Assembly (NCBI GenBank): GCA_001184395.1
Contig: LFLF01000013.1
Span: 1 to 44,818, forward strand
Direction: 5' to 3'
DNA: 44,818 bases
Origin: Candidatus Paraburkholderia calva
GTDB lineage: Bacteria; Pseudomonadota; Gammaproteobacteria; Burkholderiales; Burkholderiaceae
In this document: positions 1 through 10,324 of the stretch, one piece after another
Layout of the letters: each line of letters starts with the position of its first letter
Position numbering within the stretch: position 1 is the stretch's first letter
Program-made: the position numbers and the translations under genes
Notes under the pieces: model-generated
Told to the model about the DNA's origin: nothing
Seen by the model: only the letters and a program-made list of their open reading frames with translations
Database searches by the model: none

Positions 1-1
1 A

Positions 2-121
2 GTCGGGAGGATTCGGCAGGCGATGTATCGAGGACTGAAGCGCGTCGACCAATTCTTTCTGCTGATCCAGGCAGCTTACAACCTGACGCGCATGGGAACG
101 CTGGCCGCTCGGGCGGCATGA
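2..121 (+). CDS. IS5-superfamily transposase, C-terminal fragment (cut by window edge)
   Basis: The frame is open from the first bases and stops with TGA at 119-121, giving 39 residues. It contains VGRIRQ, RGLKRVDQFF and AAYNLTRMGTLAA, the usual end of DDE transposases of the IS5 superfamily that are common in Burkholderia and Ralstonia. The catalytic domain lies upstream of the window, so activity cannot be judged. The start of a transposase of the same type is at 44632. The family call rests on remembered motifs. Confidence 0.7.
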   Translation, partial: VGRIRQAMYRGLKRVDQFFLLIQAAYNLTRMGTLAARAA

Positions 122-244
122 GAGCGAACGTCGAAAAGAATGCGACATTAGCAGCACCTGAATCAACGAAGTCCGGCGTTAAATTAGTTGGGTCTGAACG
201 TCGCGTTGGCTCTTTCGAATGAGTAGGCGCACATTCAAAAAAAC

Positions 245-263
245 TATTTCAACAGCCTGCTAG
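245..263. repeat. Right terminal inverted repeat of the left IS copy
   Basis: The repeat reads TATTTCAACAGCCTGCTAG. Its reverse complement differs at two positions from 44525-44543, the left end of the IS copy at the other edge of the window. It marks the boundary between the element and the decayed chromosomal sequence that follows. Confidence 0.7.
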
Positions 264-560
264 GCTGCTGAGAGCTAGGTAAAAACCCTGATTTGGATAA
301 GTCAGAATTCTTGAATTGACATTAAACTCCAGTCAATGACGGCTGAAAGGTGATAGTTGGGTTTTCGCTACATAGGCGGTGGGTCAGTATCGCCGTAATG
401 TGCGCTCCGATCAGTCAGCAAAAGGCAGCGCGCTGCTGAATGAGGACTAATCTTTAAACACCGGTGGTTCATGTGACTGTGTCCATGTGATGGCAGGATC
501 ACCGTCCGAGGTTCCAGTTCGATCCGCCTGCGCCGATTGCCATCGTGGGAGACACCCATC
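264..560. other. Non-coding or decayed spacer after the IS
   Basis: About 300 bases between the IS end and the first gene remnant. I see no convincing reading frame, RNA gene or promoter. The only open frame (minus strand, about 60 codons) is rich in His and Arg and resembles nothing I know. Confidence 0.5.
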
Positions 561-808
561 GTGCTGACGGTCGACTACGAGGAGCAGCAGCTTCTTCTTG
601 CGGAGGAGCATCTGGCGCGCGTCTCGGCATACATCTCGGCATACATCATGCGGCAGGAGCGCATCATCTTCGACCTGGAGAGAGGCACCCCGCCGATTTG
701 GCGTACAAGTTACTGACGACGCTTTGCGATACCTACGGGGTCATGCTGGGTCATCGCGCGTGTATCGTTCACAGCATCGTGTGCCTGAGAGGCATGGAGC
801 AGAGTTAG
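561..808 (+). pseudogene. Small conserved protein of unknown function, frameshifted
   Basis: The probable start is GTG at 561 (V-L-T-V-D-Y-E-E-Q-Q). The frame continues as a helical stretch with RQERIIFDLER and stops early near 717. From about 683 another frame carries the expected continuation HPADLAYKLLTTL and HRACIVHSI to a stop at 808. The pattern of an arginine-rich helix, an ER-G-H linker, LA..LL.TL and M..HR..I is that of a widespread protein of about 85 residues with no known function. In Burkholderia it often sits near sensory genes. A 12-base in-frame tandem duplication lies at 622-645. One frameshift near 683 makes it a probable pseudogene. Its place just upstream of the CheB-CheR hybrid suggests a former operon. 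Confidence 0.5.
622..645 (+). repeat. 12-base perfect tandem duplication, in frame
   Basis: TCTCGGCATACA occurs twice in direct succession (622-633, 634-645) and doubles S-A-Y-I in the small pseudogene. It is one of four perfect short duplications in the window, each a multiple of three bases long. Confidence 0.9.
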
Positions 809-863
809 GAAGCGAGACCGAAACCATGCAAGCGAGTATCCGTTTCTGGATTGGGGATGCACG

Positions 864-3722
864 ATGAATCAACCCGAATCCGTAATCGCGCCGCCGTCCG
901 GGTTTTATATCGTCGGGATCGGGGCCTCCGCAGGGGCATCGCGGCAATGCCGGCGCTGTTCAGCGTCCTTCCGGACAAGGCCCGAGCCTGCTATGTGGTC
1001 GCGCAACATTTGTTGCCCGAGCAACCGAGCCATCTCGTCGATTTCCTGAGCCGACTCACCGCGCTTCTCGTTCAAGAGATAACGGATGGCGTGAGGCTCC
1101 AGCCGGGACGGGTTTTCGTCTCGCCACCCGGACGAACGCTCACGTTCGAACGCGGCGCATTCGCCGTCAAGCCTTTTACCGAGCCGGGCGCGCGGGCTGT
1201 CATCAACACGATCAATCGCTTCTTCGATTCACTCGCCTCGGCGTGGGGCCGGCATTCCGTCGCGGTCGTGTTGTCGGGCACGGGGAGCGACGGCGCCACG
1301 GGCGTCGTCAATGTCAAGAAGGCCGGAGGAACGGTGCTCGGCCCCTCAGAGCGCGATGTTCGACGACATGCCCAATGCGACTATCGCAACGGGCGTGGTG
1401 GACGGGGTCCTGACTTTCGACGTGCTCGCTCAGGAGATCGCCGCCTTTGTTTCGCCCGCGGGTGAAGGTTCCGCTGACGCTGGCCCGTCCGCGCAACGAA
1501 ACGAGGTCGATGAGGACATCGAAGGCATCATCGAACTCATTCGCAAGCGCTCCGGGCTCGATCTGACCGGCTACAAGACCAAGCCGCTCACCTGGCGGAT
1601 CCAGCAACGAATGGAACTTCGCAAGGTGCCGTCGATGGATGCGTACCAGTCGCTCGTGCACGACGATCCGGTCGAACTGGAAACGCTGATCCGAGGCACC
1701 CCGATACACGTCACCGAGTTCTTCCGTGATCCGGCTGTCTGGGCGACGCTGCAACGCGACGTTATCCCCAAGCTGATAGCCGAGCGGGCGCGGCGCCCTT
1801 ACGTGCCTGGGTGGCGGGATGTGCCACAGGGGAGGAGGCCTATTCGCTGGCTATCGCGCTGAGCGAACAGGAACATTCGCCGGGGCGGCCGGTGGACTTT
1901 CAGCTTTTCGCGACCGATGCGTCTACGCAGATCGTCACGCGGGCGAGCCGCGGCATGTTCGACGCAACGGCTCTGGAGGCGGTCGCTCCGGAACGACGCC
2001 AGCGCTTCTTTTACCAGGCCGATAACAAGTTTCGGGCGAAGCACACGCTGCGGGACAAGATGGTCTTTGCGCCGCAGGATCTGCTCGTCGATCCGCCGTT
2101 CGTGGGACTCGATCTGGTTACATGTCGGAAACTGCTCATTTACCTCGATCGCAGCGCCGTCGATCAGGTGACCCATGTGCTGCATTCGTCCTTGCGCGCA
2201 GGCGGATATCTGATGCTCGGAAAAGTGGAGTCACTTCCGGCCAGACAGCATGGCTTCGAAGTCGTTTCTCACAAGTCGCGCATATACAGGAAGATCGGTT
2301 CGATGGGAGTCGCCAAAAGCGCGGCGTTCCCATTCCTGCAGCGTTCGACGCGGCTGCGGATCGTCAAGTCGGGCGGCGACGCGGCCGATGCGCACGCGCA
2401 TGTGGCTGCGGCGGAGGCACAGGAAATGCCCGCCATCCTGTTCAACGAGGTATTCAACGAGGGCTCTCACATGCTTCGTGTGTTCGGCGATATTTCGCCA
2501 TTCTTATCATTTCGGCTGGGGGAGCCGACGCTCAATCTCCTGAACCTCATCGATCCGCGGCTAGGCGTGGATTTGAACGTGGCGGCACAGCAAGTGCAGG
2601 CTCACCAGCGCGCGGTTCAACACCAGCGCGCGGTTCAAATTTGGGGGTACATCGATCCCGTCACGCGCTCGCGTAATCTGAGCATCCGGATCACGCCGGT
2701 CGATATCGCGCCCGACGGCGGCTTCAGATTGCTCCTGTCTTTCGTGCGGGACGCGCGAGCGGACCAGAACGACACGACGAATCAGGCGATTTGGACCCGC
2801 AAGCGATCGCGCAGACAGCGTGGAATGAAGCCGTGAGCCTGTCGAGCGCGGAGCTCGAAGCGTCCCGTGAAGAGTTGCAGGCATTGAACGAGCAGCTCAG
2901 AGCTGCCAACGACCAGCTGAACCTGCTCAATGAAGAGCTCGCCGGAGCCAACAGTCAGTTGAAGCTCAGATAGATGAACTGAAAACCCAGAGCGATGTGC
3001 TGAGTTCGGGGGCGGTGATGACGTTGTTCCTCGATGCCAAACTGCGCGTGCGATGGTTCACGCCGGCCGTGCAAAAGCTGTTTCCGTTGCTGCCGGTCGA
3101 TGAAGGCCGCCGCATCACCGATTTCGTGCAGCGTTTCGACGATGCGACTTTCATTGCGGATGCGCTCAAGGTGATGCAGGACGAGCAGGCGCGCGAAGCG
3201 GAAGTGCGCAACGTCGAGGGCACATGTTTTTTTGCGGCGCATTTATCCGTTTCTTGCCGGATCGGGGCAGCCGGCGGGCATCGCCGCGACATTCACGGAC
3301 ATCTCGGCCCGCCTGCATGCAGAAGAGCAGTTGAGAAAAAGCGAACAGCGATACCGGCACTTCTTAACGGCGAGTTCCGACATCGTGTACAAGATGAGTC
3401 CCGACTGGGACGAGATGCAAAGCCTGGAAGGACGGGATTTCCTTGCCGACACGAGCGATCCGAGCCGCACTTGGTTCGAGCGGTACATTTCGGCTGACGA
3501 CCGCGTTCGCGTCAAGAACGCGATCGCGCTGGCAACCACTGAGAAGGGCAAGTTCGAGCTCGAACACCGGGTGATTCGCGCCGAAGGCACGATCGGATGG
3601 GTTTTCTCGCGTGCGATCCCCGTGCTGGACGGAGCGGGCGAACTGGTCGAGTGGATCGGTGCTGCAACCGATATTACGGAGCGAAAGCTGGCCGAGGCCG
3701 CCGTTCCGGACCGGCCAATGTG
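864..3722 (+). pseudogene. CheB-CheR-PAS hybrid sensor protein, multiply frameshifted and 3'-truncated
   Basis: Pieces of one large protein appear in order in shifting frames. First is a CheB methylesterase domain (start MNQPESV, IVGIGASAG, then HLLPEQPSHL and VVLSGTGSDGA). Next is a CheR methyltransferase N-domain (ELIRKRSGLDLTGYK, VTEFFRDP) and SAM-binding core (AGCATGEEAYSLA, ATDAS, CRKLLIYL). A coiled coil follows (ASREELQALNEQL, LNLLNEEL), then PAS domains (GAVMTLFLDAKLRVRWFTPA; RYRHFLTASSDIVYKMS) ending at ATDITERK. The frame changes near 930, 1335, 1800, 2790 and 3240, and there is a stop near 2973. The histidine kinase module that normally follows is absent. Intact relatives are large CheB/CheR/PAS/kinase hybrids that methylate receptors and signal to response regulators. 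No functional product is plausible. An 18-base tandem duplication lies at 2603-2638. Confidence 0.9.
2603..2638 (+). repeat. 18-base perfect tandem duplication, in frame
   Basis: The unit CACCAGCGCGCGGTTCAA (2603-2620) is repeated exactly at 2621-2638. It gives a doubled H-Q-R-A-V-Q in the region after the CheR domain of the hybrid-sensor pseudogene. Confidence 0.95.
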
Positions 3723-3878
3723 AGGGACGGCTTCCTCGCTGGATTCTTCGTGAGTGATGCCAATTTCGCCGGAACTTTCCCGTTCCGGGAAGCGTCTTGT
3801 CCTTGGTGGCGCAGCATGCGCCCGCCCAAGCCCGATCTGCCTACGGGATTTCCCCTCGTGGTTGTCATGCTCCCCTTC

Positions 3879-3907
3879 TTGAAATTGCCAAATGTCGTCC
3901 ATATAAT
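3879..3907 (+). promoter_or_regulatory. groESL promoter, sigma70 type with heat-shock character
   Basis: TTGAAA (3879-3884) and TATAAT (3902-3907) are separated by exactly 17 bases, a near-ideal sigma70 promoter. The -35 lies in CTTGAAA and CCATAT overlaps the -10, so a sigma32 form could share the site. It stands about 107 bases upstream of the groES start and overlaps the CIRCE operator. Confidence 0.8.
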
Positions 3908-3933
3908 TGGCATTCACCGCACGAGAGTGCTAA
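3907..3933 (+). promoter_or_regulatory. CIRCE operator (HrcA site)
   Basis: TTGGCATTC, nine bases, then GAGTGCTAA matches the CIRCE consensus TTAGCACTC-N9-GAGTGCTAA with a perfect right arm and 7 of 9 bases in the left arm. It begins on the last base of the -10 and covers the likely transcription start. Bound HrcA would therefore block initiation until heat stress. hrcA itself is not in the window. Confidence 0.85.
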
Positions 3934-4013
3934 CAAATAGCCGTTCCGGTGAACTGTGTTCATCGGAACGGGTTTTCCCGCGTTTTTAGTCTCAATCAAG
4001 AGAGGAGTGTTGT

Positions 4014-4304
4014 ATGAATCTTCGTCCTTTGCACGATCGCGTCATCGTCAAGCGTCTGGATCAGGAAACCAAGACCGCATCGGGCATCGTGATCCCCGAA
4101 GCCGCCGCCGAAAAGCCGGATCAAGGCGAAGTCCTGGCCATCGGCCCGGGTAAGCGCGATGACAAGGGCGCGCAAATCGCCCTCGACGTGAAGGTGGGCG
4201 ACCGTGTGCTGTTCGGCAAGTACGCGGGCCAGACCGTCAAGGTCGACGGGCAAGAACTGCTCGTAATGCGCGAAGAAGACATCATGGCCGTTCTGGTCAA
4301 GTAA
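4014..4304 (+). CDS. groES: Co-chaperonin GroES (10 kDa)
   Basis: A 96-residue protein starting [14 protein letters not shown], with the mobile-loop region [18 protein letters not shown] around residues 18-35 and the conserved GKYAG and EDIMAV near the end. It forms the heptameric lid that closes GroEL and drives ATP-dependent folding in the cytoplasm. Length and sequence are those of ordinary betaproteobacterial GroES. AGAGGAG stands six bases before the ATG. It is first in the groES-groEL operon behind a sigma70/CIRCE promoter, with 91 bases before groEL. It is intact despite decayed genes on both sides, as expected for an essential gene. Confidence 0.98.
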   Translation: MNLRPLHDRVIVKRLDQETKTASGIVIPEAAAEKPDQGEVLAIGPGKRDDKGAQIALDVKVGDRVLFGKYAGQTVKVDGQELLVMREEDIMAVLVK

Positions 4305-4324
4305 GGATCCTTCCTGCACGTTCC

Positions 4325-6042
<1,718 letters not shown>

Positions 6043-6150
6043 TTGCGATCCGGAGTTGGCGCTTCAGCGCCTACTCCGGTCCCATGCAGAGCCTGGCAAA
6101 AGCTGGTTACATCGGCGCGGGTCTCGCAAGAGGCTCGCGTCAGCTCGAGA

Positions 6151-6176
6151 AAAACCCGCAGCGATGCGGGTTTTTT
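6151..6176 (+). terminator. Intrinsic terminator of groES-groEL
   Basis: AAAACCCGCA (6151-6160), loop GCGA, then TGCGGGTTTT (6165-6174) form a perfect 10-base-pair stem running into TTTTTT. It lies about 108 bases after the groEL stop and has the classic form of a rho-independent terminator. Confidence 0.9.
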
Positions 6177-6193
6177 CGTCCATACATAGCAGT

Positions 6194-6627
6194 TCACTTG
6201 TTCATTTCATCCCGCAACTTTTGAGCGGCCGCCTTGTAGTCATAAGTCGGATAAAACTCCGTCCGATACCCGCTCCATGCCGTGCTTTCGATCGCGCGGT
6301 TCACCTCGCGCAGACGGTCGGCGGGCACGCGCAGCGTCACCCTTGCCCGATACCCATCATCACGTACCACGACACCACTTCCATGCCCGGTGGCGGAAAC
6401 TGCTTGAAGTAGCCTTGCTCTTTCAATTGCTGATTGATCTGCGGCAACGTCTTCGATTCATCGTGCTTCAGGAAGATCGTCAGAAGGAAAGTGCCGTTGC
6501 CAGCGGGCCCTGGCTTGCGGCGCGGGCGCGCCGTTCTGGGCATGAACGGGAAAGGCGAAGCAGAGACAGCCGAAGCAAACAGTGCATGACGGACCATGCG
6601 CGCCATGCGTCTTGCCGGAAAACGCAT
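6194..6627 (-). pseudogene. Exported conserved hypothetical protein, frameshifted
   Basis: The start is ATG at 6627 (MRFPARRMARM), with AGGAG just upstream and 13 bases after the DUF72 stop, so it was the last gene of a minus-strand operon. The signal peptide is split between frames: one frame gives MVRHALFASAVS, another gives CFAFPVHAQ with a signal-peptidase-like AHAQ-type end. Frame one then resumes with FLLTIFLKHDESKTLPQINQQL and EVVSWYVMMGIGQG. The C-terminus (LRVPADRLREVNRAI to RDEMNK) is in a third frame ending at 6194. At least three frame changes in about 145 codons make it a pseudogene. The function of the intact family is unknown to me; it looks like a small periplasmic protein restricted to Burkholderia relatives. 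Confidence 0.75.
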
Positions 6628-6639
6628 CGAAAAAACTCC

Positions 6640-7196
6640 TCAGGTGGGTCGCGCCTGCTTGTGATGCGTGATCAGCCGTTCCATCAGATGCAGCGCGTTG
6701 GGTTGCGAATGGCTTTCGGCGGTATATTGTCGAAGATGCACCAGACTTCAGGGGTCTTTTTCGCGCGGGCGTGCAGCGTGCGCGCGACATCGTCAAGATA
6801 GGTGTAATTGTGATGATTTGTAGAGTTCGGGCGACCCGTGCAGCTGCACGTAGACGAGCGACGTATCCGCGCGATGCCTGATTTCGCAGTCGTCCGGAAT
6901 CGGATTGGCGTCCACATAGGCGATGCGATGCGCCTTAAGCAGCCCCGCCGCCTGTGTCGTGAACCAGCCGTGCTGACGCGCCTCGCACGCGATCGGCAAC
7001 TGTGTGCGTTCGCGCAGCGCCTTGAAGAAGGCGTCGGCGAGATCGTGATCGAAGGGCAGGCTGGCCGGCAGTTGGACGAGCCAGCAACCGAGCTTGTCGC
7101 CGAGCTGTCCGGCCGAGTGGAGAAATTCGTCGATGAGCGCTTCTGTGCCGGCGAGCCGCGCATCGTGCGTGATCGACTTGGGCAGCTTTACCGAGA
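6640..7196 (-). pseudogene. DUF72 (YecE-like) protein, 5' half deleted and frameshifted
   Basis: The readable part begins abruptly at SVKLPKSITHDARL, which corresponds to the middle of DUF72 proteins (F-x-F-K-x-P-x-x-I-T-H motif). It continues through WLVQLPASLPFD, ACEARQHGWF and VYVQLHGSPE. The frame then breaks near 6820, and again near 6728 within CIFDN, and the last part (SHSQPNALHLMERLI) ends at 6640. The first 80-100 residues that families of about 260 residues normally have are missing. In their place the frame runs straight out of the end of thiD, so a deletion joined the two genes near 7195. DUF72 proteins are TIM-barrel-like with unclear function. Confidence 0.85.
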
Positions 7197-7982
7197 AGCG
7201 GTCCGGCAAATACGCGCCCATTCCCGGCCGGAACGCCGCGCGCGCCGCCTGAAACACGTACTCCTGCGCCTCGCGCGCGGCCTCGGCCGGTTACTGTCCG
7301 TTGGCGAGCAGCGCGGCGCCGGCCGCGCCGAGCGTATCGGTCAGGCCCATCACGCGATGCACGCCGCGGTGTCCCACTATCCTGTCTAACCTGTCCTTCC
7401 TCGCTGTACAGCGTGTTCACGTGCCGATGCGTGCCGGTTTCCATCGCGAGCACGTAACTCGCAGCCCTGCGCGAGGATGTGCGAAATCGCGGTGTCGAGC
7501 GTCGGCGCTTCGGCGGTGCTGTCCGGCTGCGCGAGTTGCAAGAGCGTGGCGCTGTCGGCGATTAGCATCGTGGTTTGCGGCACCAGCAGATCGACGAGCG
7601 ATTCACGCAATTCGTCGGCGGAGAGCACGTGCTCGTCGTCGAGCGTGAAGTCGGGCGCGAGGATCAGCGGCACGCCGTCGTAATCGGATACGACCTCGGA
7701 GATCGCCGACACCAGCTTGGCCCGTGTCGCTACACGCCGATCTTGAACGCGACGACCGGCATGTCCTCGAGCAACATGCGCGCCTGGGTCGCGAAGGTGT
7801 CCGGATCGAGGCCGGTGACTTCGTCGCAGGTGGCGGAATCGCGGATGGCGTAGCCGGTGAGCATGGTCGCGCCGTGGCAGCCCATGCTCGCGAGCGTCAG
7901 CAGGTCGGCCTGCAGGCCCCGACCTGCTGGTGGGGTCCGAGAGGCCGAAGGTCAATACGATCGGTGGGGAATCGCCGGTCAT
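7195..7982 (-). pseudogene. thiD: Hydroxymethylpyrimidine-phosphate kinase ThiD, multiply frameshifted, fused to DUF72
   Basis: The start is ATG at 7982 (MTGDSPPIVLTFGLSDPT), the Burkholderia ThiD N-terminus. Later pieces in other frames are KLVSAISEVVSDYDGVPLILAPDF, LLVPQTTMLIADSATLLQLA, VLAMETGTHRHVNTLY, MGLTDTLGAAGAALLANGQ, a stop codon, and then PAEAAREAQEYVFQAARAAFRPGMGAYLPDRF. Frame changes lie near 7920, 7740, 7460 and 7385, with the stop near 7293. The intact enzyme phosphorylates HMP and HMP-P with ATP to give HMP-PP for thiamine synthesis in the cytoplasm. Here it cannot be made, so unless a second copy exists the cell would depend on outside thiamine or HMP-PP. The 3' end runs directly into a DUF72 fragment. 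Confidence 0.85.
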
Positions 7983-8331
7983 GGCAAATGCTAGATTGTG
8001 TTTTGGATTGCTCGATTTGTACCGTGTGTACGGATTCTACGATGCGTACGGTTTGGCCCGGAGCGGACGCCTGTTGCTTGCGGCATCAAATCGGCATCGG
8101 ATGCGGAAGCGGCGGGCCGTCCGATTAGGTTCGACTATGCGGCCTAAACTCGCCCGTCTGCTTTCTTTGCGCACTTTTTTCCAGCGCGACGGCAACCTCA
8201 TGACCCACACGCACCTTGCGGCGATGTTTCGGGGCGCGCGAAGCATGCGGGCGGGCAGTTTGCTAGGCATCGTTACAGCAACACGGTACCATCATGTCCT
8301 AATTTCAATCGACTTTTGATGCGGCTTGAGT
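7983..8331. other. Spacer between the thiD remnant and rubA
   Basis: About 350 bases between the divergent thiD remnant and rubredoxin gene. It presumably holds the promoters of both. I find no sequence good enough to name as a promoter and no convincing gene; the open frames here have atypical composition. Confidence 0.5.
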
Positions 8332-8502
8332 ATGGAATATAGAAGCTGGATGTGCCTGATCTGCGGTTGGATCTATGACGAAGAGGCAGGATTGCCCGAT
8401 GAGGGCATCGCGTCCGGCACGCGTTGGGAGGACGTTCCGATCAACTGGACCTGTCCCGAATGCGGCGCCCGCAAGGAAGATTTCGAGATGGTCCAGATCT
8501 GA
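8332..8502 (+). CDS. rubA: Rubredoxin
   Basis: A 56-residue protein starting MEYRSWMCLICGWIYDEEAG. Two Cys pairs, CLICG (Cys 8 and 11) and CPECG (Cys 41 and 44), bind a single iron, and the DEGIASGTRWEDVPINWTC segment between them is typical of the family. It is a small soluble one-electron carrier. Its partner reductase and target (alkane hydroxylases or oxygen-stress reductases in other bacteria) are not in this window. The gene stands alone between a decayed thiD and the remains of a Pil-Chp locus, which matches the usual Burkholderia position next to pilG. It is intact and has its own terminator, so it is probably still used. Confidence 0.95.
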   Translation: MEYRSWMCLICGWIYDEEAGLPDEGIASGTRWEDVPINWTCPECGARKEDFEMVQI

Positions 8503-8519
8503 TCCGCACGCTCAGCCGT

Positions 8520-8555
8520 GCCGCATGATTCGCGTCATGCGGCGCGCGCTTTTTT
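8520..8555 (+). terminator. Intrinsic terminator of rubA
   Basis: GCCGCATGA (8520-8528), loop TTCGCG, TCATGCGGC (8535-8543) is a perfect 9-base-pair stem, followed six bases later by a run of six T. It is placed 18 bases after the rubredoxin stop. Confidence 0.85.
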
Positions 8556-8934
8556 GCGGGTCGTGTTTTGCGGATCGCTCGCCGTCGCTGTGTCGACGCG
8601 TTGTGTCGTGCGCGTTGAGTGATGTGGGTGCGCACTAATTGGGATTCGTGCCCGCAACGCAACAATGTGCGCCGCGTTGGGTGCGGCGCGGCGTCAAGAA
8701 TGTCTCGCGAAGCGCCGACCGGGATCGTTTCTTGCCGTGCAAGTGGCGGCGCTCGAGCCGGCATCGCCGACTAGATTCGGTTCTCGCCGGGACGCAATAC
8801 GGTATACGCTTGGAAACATCGGGTCGAGGGCTGCGCGTCGCGCCATCGGCCTGGAAACGCGAGCGCGGACAGCGGGTGGTCTCCACTTTCTTCGCAATGA
8901 CGTTCAACCGCTTGCGGGCAGCATCGCCCGAGGC
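8556..8934. other. Degenerate stretch where pilG-pilH-pilI-pilJ would be expected
   Basis: About 380 bases between the rubA terminator and the first recognisable ChpA-like segment. Several frames are open but none resembles PilG, PilH, PilI, PilJ or anything else I know. In Burkholderia relatives (from memory) four pil genes lie between rubA and chpA, so this may be a deletion scar with eroded sequence. Confidence 0.4.
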
Positions 8935-10324
8935 ACGCACCATCCGCCAGTGAGCGCACGTGATGACATCTCGTCCGATTTCCCCGTTCAGTTGGAAGCC
9001 CTGCCCAATCCGCGCGGCGGATCGGTGCGGCTCGCCGAGATGGCGCTGGCCGATGCGCTGCATGCCTTCCAACGCCAAAGCGAAACTGCGTCCGCGCTGA
9101 AGCGGGCGATTGCTGCGCTGCATTCCGCAGGCAGGCTGCCGGCAACGCTTTGCGGAGGTGCTCGGGCTGGTCGCGCCACTCGGCGAGGAATCGGGCCTGA
9201 CGCGCGGTCGGATCGCGGATGCGCTGTCGGTGTTCGGCGCGGCGGTCGAGCGCCACAATCTGCGCGAGCTGTCTTGCTCGACTGCGTTGTTCGATCACTA
9301 TCGCGGGCTGCATTCGCTGCTGGCAATCATACGCGCATCGCGCCGGTGTCCTATGACGACCTCGCGCTGGCGGGCCGCGCAATCGCGCCCGCCACGTTGT
9401 TGGACGTCGCGCCCGACCGGCTCGCGTGCATCCGGCTCACTACGAGGATGCGCTGCTCAAGCTATTGCGCGCGCACGCTGGCGAAAGCGCGCAGCATTAC
9501 ACGCGGCTCGACGAATGTCTGGGCGAACTGGGCAGCGCCGATCCCTACGATTTCTGGCATCTCGCGCTGAACACCATGTGGGCGCGGCGGGAGCGCGCCG
9601 AGCGTCACGACGGCACAGACGCCGCCGACGCCAAACACCTCTACGCGCGCTTCAATCTGGTGCTGGCGGATCAGGCGCATGCAGCGATGTTTGCGCCACG
9701 CTCACTGGTCACCCTCTACGGCGCGACGCCGGAGGATGCCAAACGCGTGGACATGTTGCGCGACTACAGCCTGACGGTCGCGCACGTCGCAGCGGCACCC
9801 GGGTCCGAGGCGGCGTGGGAGCCGGCGAGCGAGGACATCCACCATGACGGCACCACGCGCGATCTCGGCGTGCTGCGTGTGAACGCGGTGTCATATGAGG
9901 AGTTCTTGCAGAGCGCGGAAGCTTCGATTGACGGACTGGTGGAGCGCGGCTCGCAGGAGCGCGGCTCGCAGGCAAGCGAGACCAATATCGTCGATGTCAC
10001 GGCCGCGCGGCACGCGGCGGACGCATCGCACCGGCTGGGCGCGGCGGCTTACGCGCTAGGTCTGGGCCACGTCGCGTTGCTGGCCGACACGCTCGGTCTC
10101 GCGTGGCGGCGTGTGGCGTACCACGGCGAGGCGCATCCCGATGCCGCCGGCGCATCCGGCGACACGCGCGGCCTCGACGCCACCGTGCCCGAACGCGCGG
10201 CGCGGCGCATATGCTGCGCTCGATGCTGCATCAGGCCGCCGCGGGTATCGCGCCGTCGGAGGGCCGTTCGTCGGTCGTCGCGCTCACGTCGAGGATCGAG
10301 CGGCCCATCGCGCTCACGCGTTAA
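8935..10324 (+). pseudogene. ChpA-like chemosensory kinase, N-terminal Hpt region only, frameshifted
   Basis: Segments in three frames follow the order of the N-terminal Hpt repeats of the type IV pilus kinase ChpA. They are VRLAEMALADALHAFQRQS, then FAEVLGLVAPLGEESGLTRG and LFDHYRGLHSLL, and after about 9430 a longer frame with HYEDALLKLLRAH, DPYDFWHLAL, LYARFNLVLADQAHA and MLRDYSLTVAHV. An Hpt-like HRLGAAAYALGLGHVALLADTLGLA comes next, and the last part (MLRSMLHQAAAGIAPSEG) is in another frame that ends at 10322-10324. Intact ChpA is near 2000 residues and carries CheA-type kinase, CheW and receiver domains; none of these is here. The end overlaps the convergent phrB stop. The assignment rests on remembered ChpA patterns and gene order, so it is moderate. 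Confidence 0.5.
9941..9970 (+). repeat. 15-base perfect tandem duplication, in frame
   Basis: GGAGCGCGGCTCGCA (9941-9955) is repeated exactly at 9956-9970. It doubles E-R-G-S-Q in the ChpA-like remnant, where the protein reads ERGSQERGSQ. Confidence 0.95.

Larger units (their letters stand above)
1..263 (+). mobile_element. 3' end of an IS5-superfamily insertion sequence
   Basis: The window opens inside an insertion sequence. It holds the last 39 codons of the transposase (2-121), about 120 bases of non-coding tail and a right terminal inverted repeat at 245-263. The reverse complement of that repeat matches 17 of 19 bases at 44525-44543, where another copy begins at the far end of the window. 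The outermost four bases in both copies are CTAG, which may be target sequence rather than element. The 5' part lies outside the window. Confidence 0.75.

Noticed and set aside
622..645. Start of a CRISPR or other repeat array.
   Set aside because: Only two adjacent 12-base copies without spacers; no array anywhere in the window.
561..3722. Explaining all frameshifts as sequencing errors.
   Set aside because: Errors would strike intact-looking genes equally; groEL and 22 kb of glycan genes have no breaks, and the pseudogenes also show deletions and missing domains.
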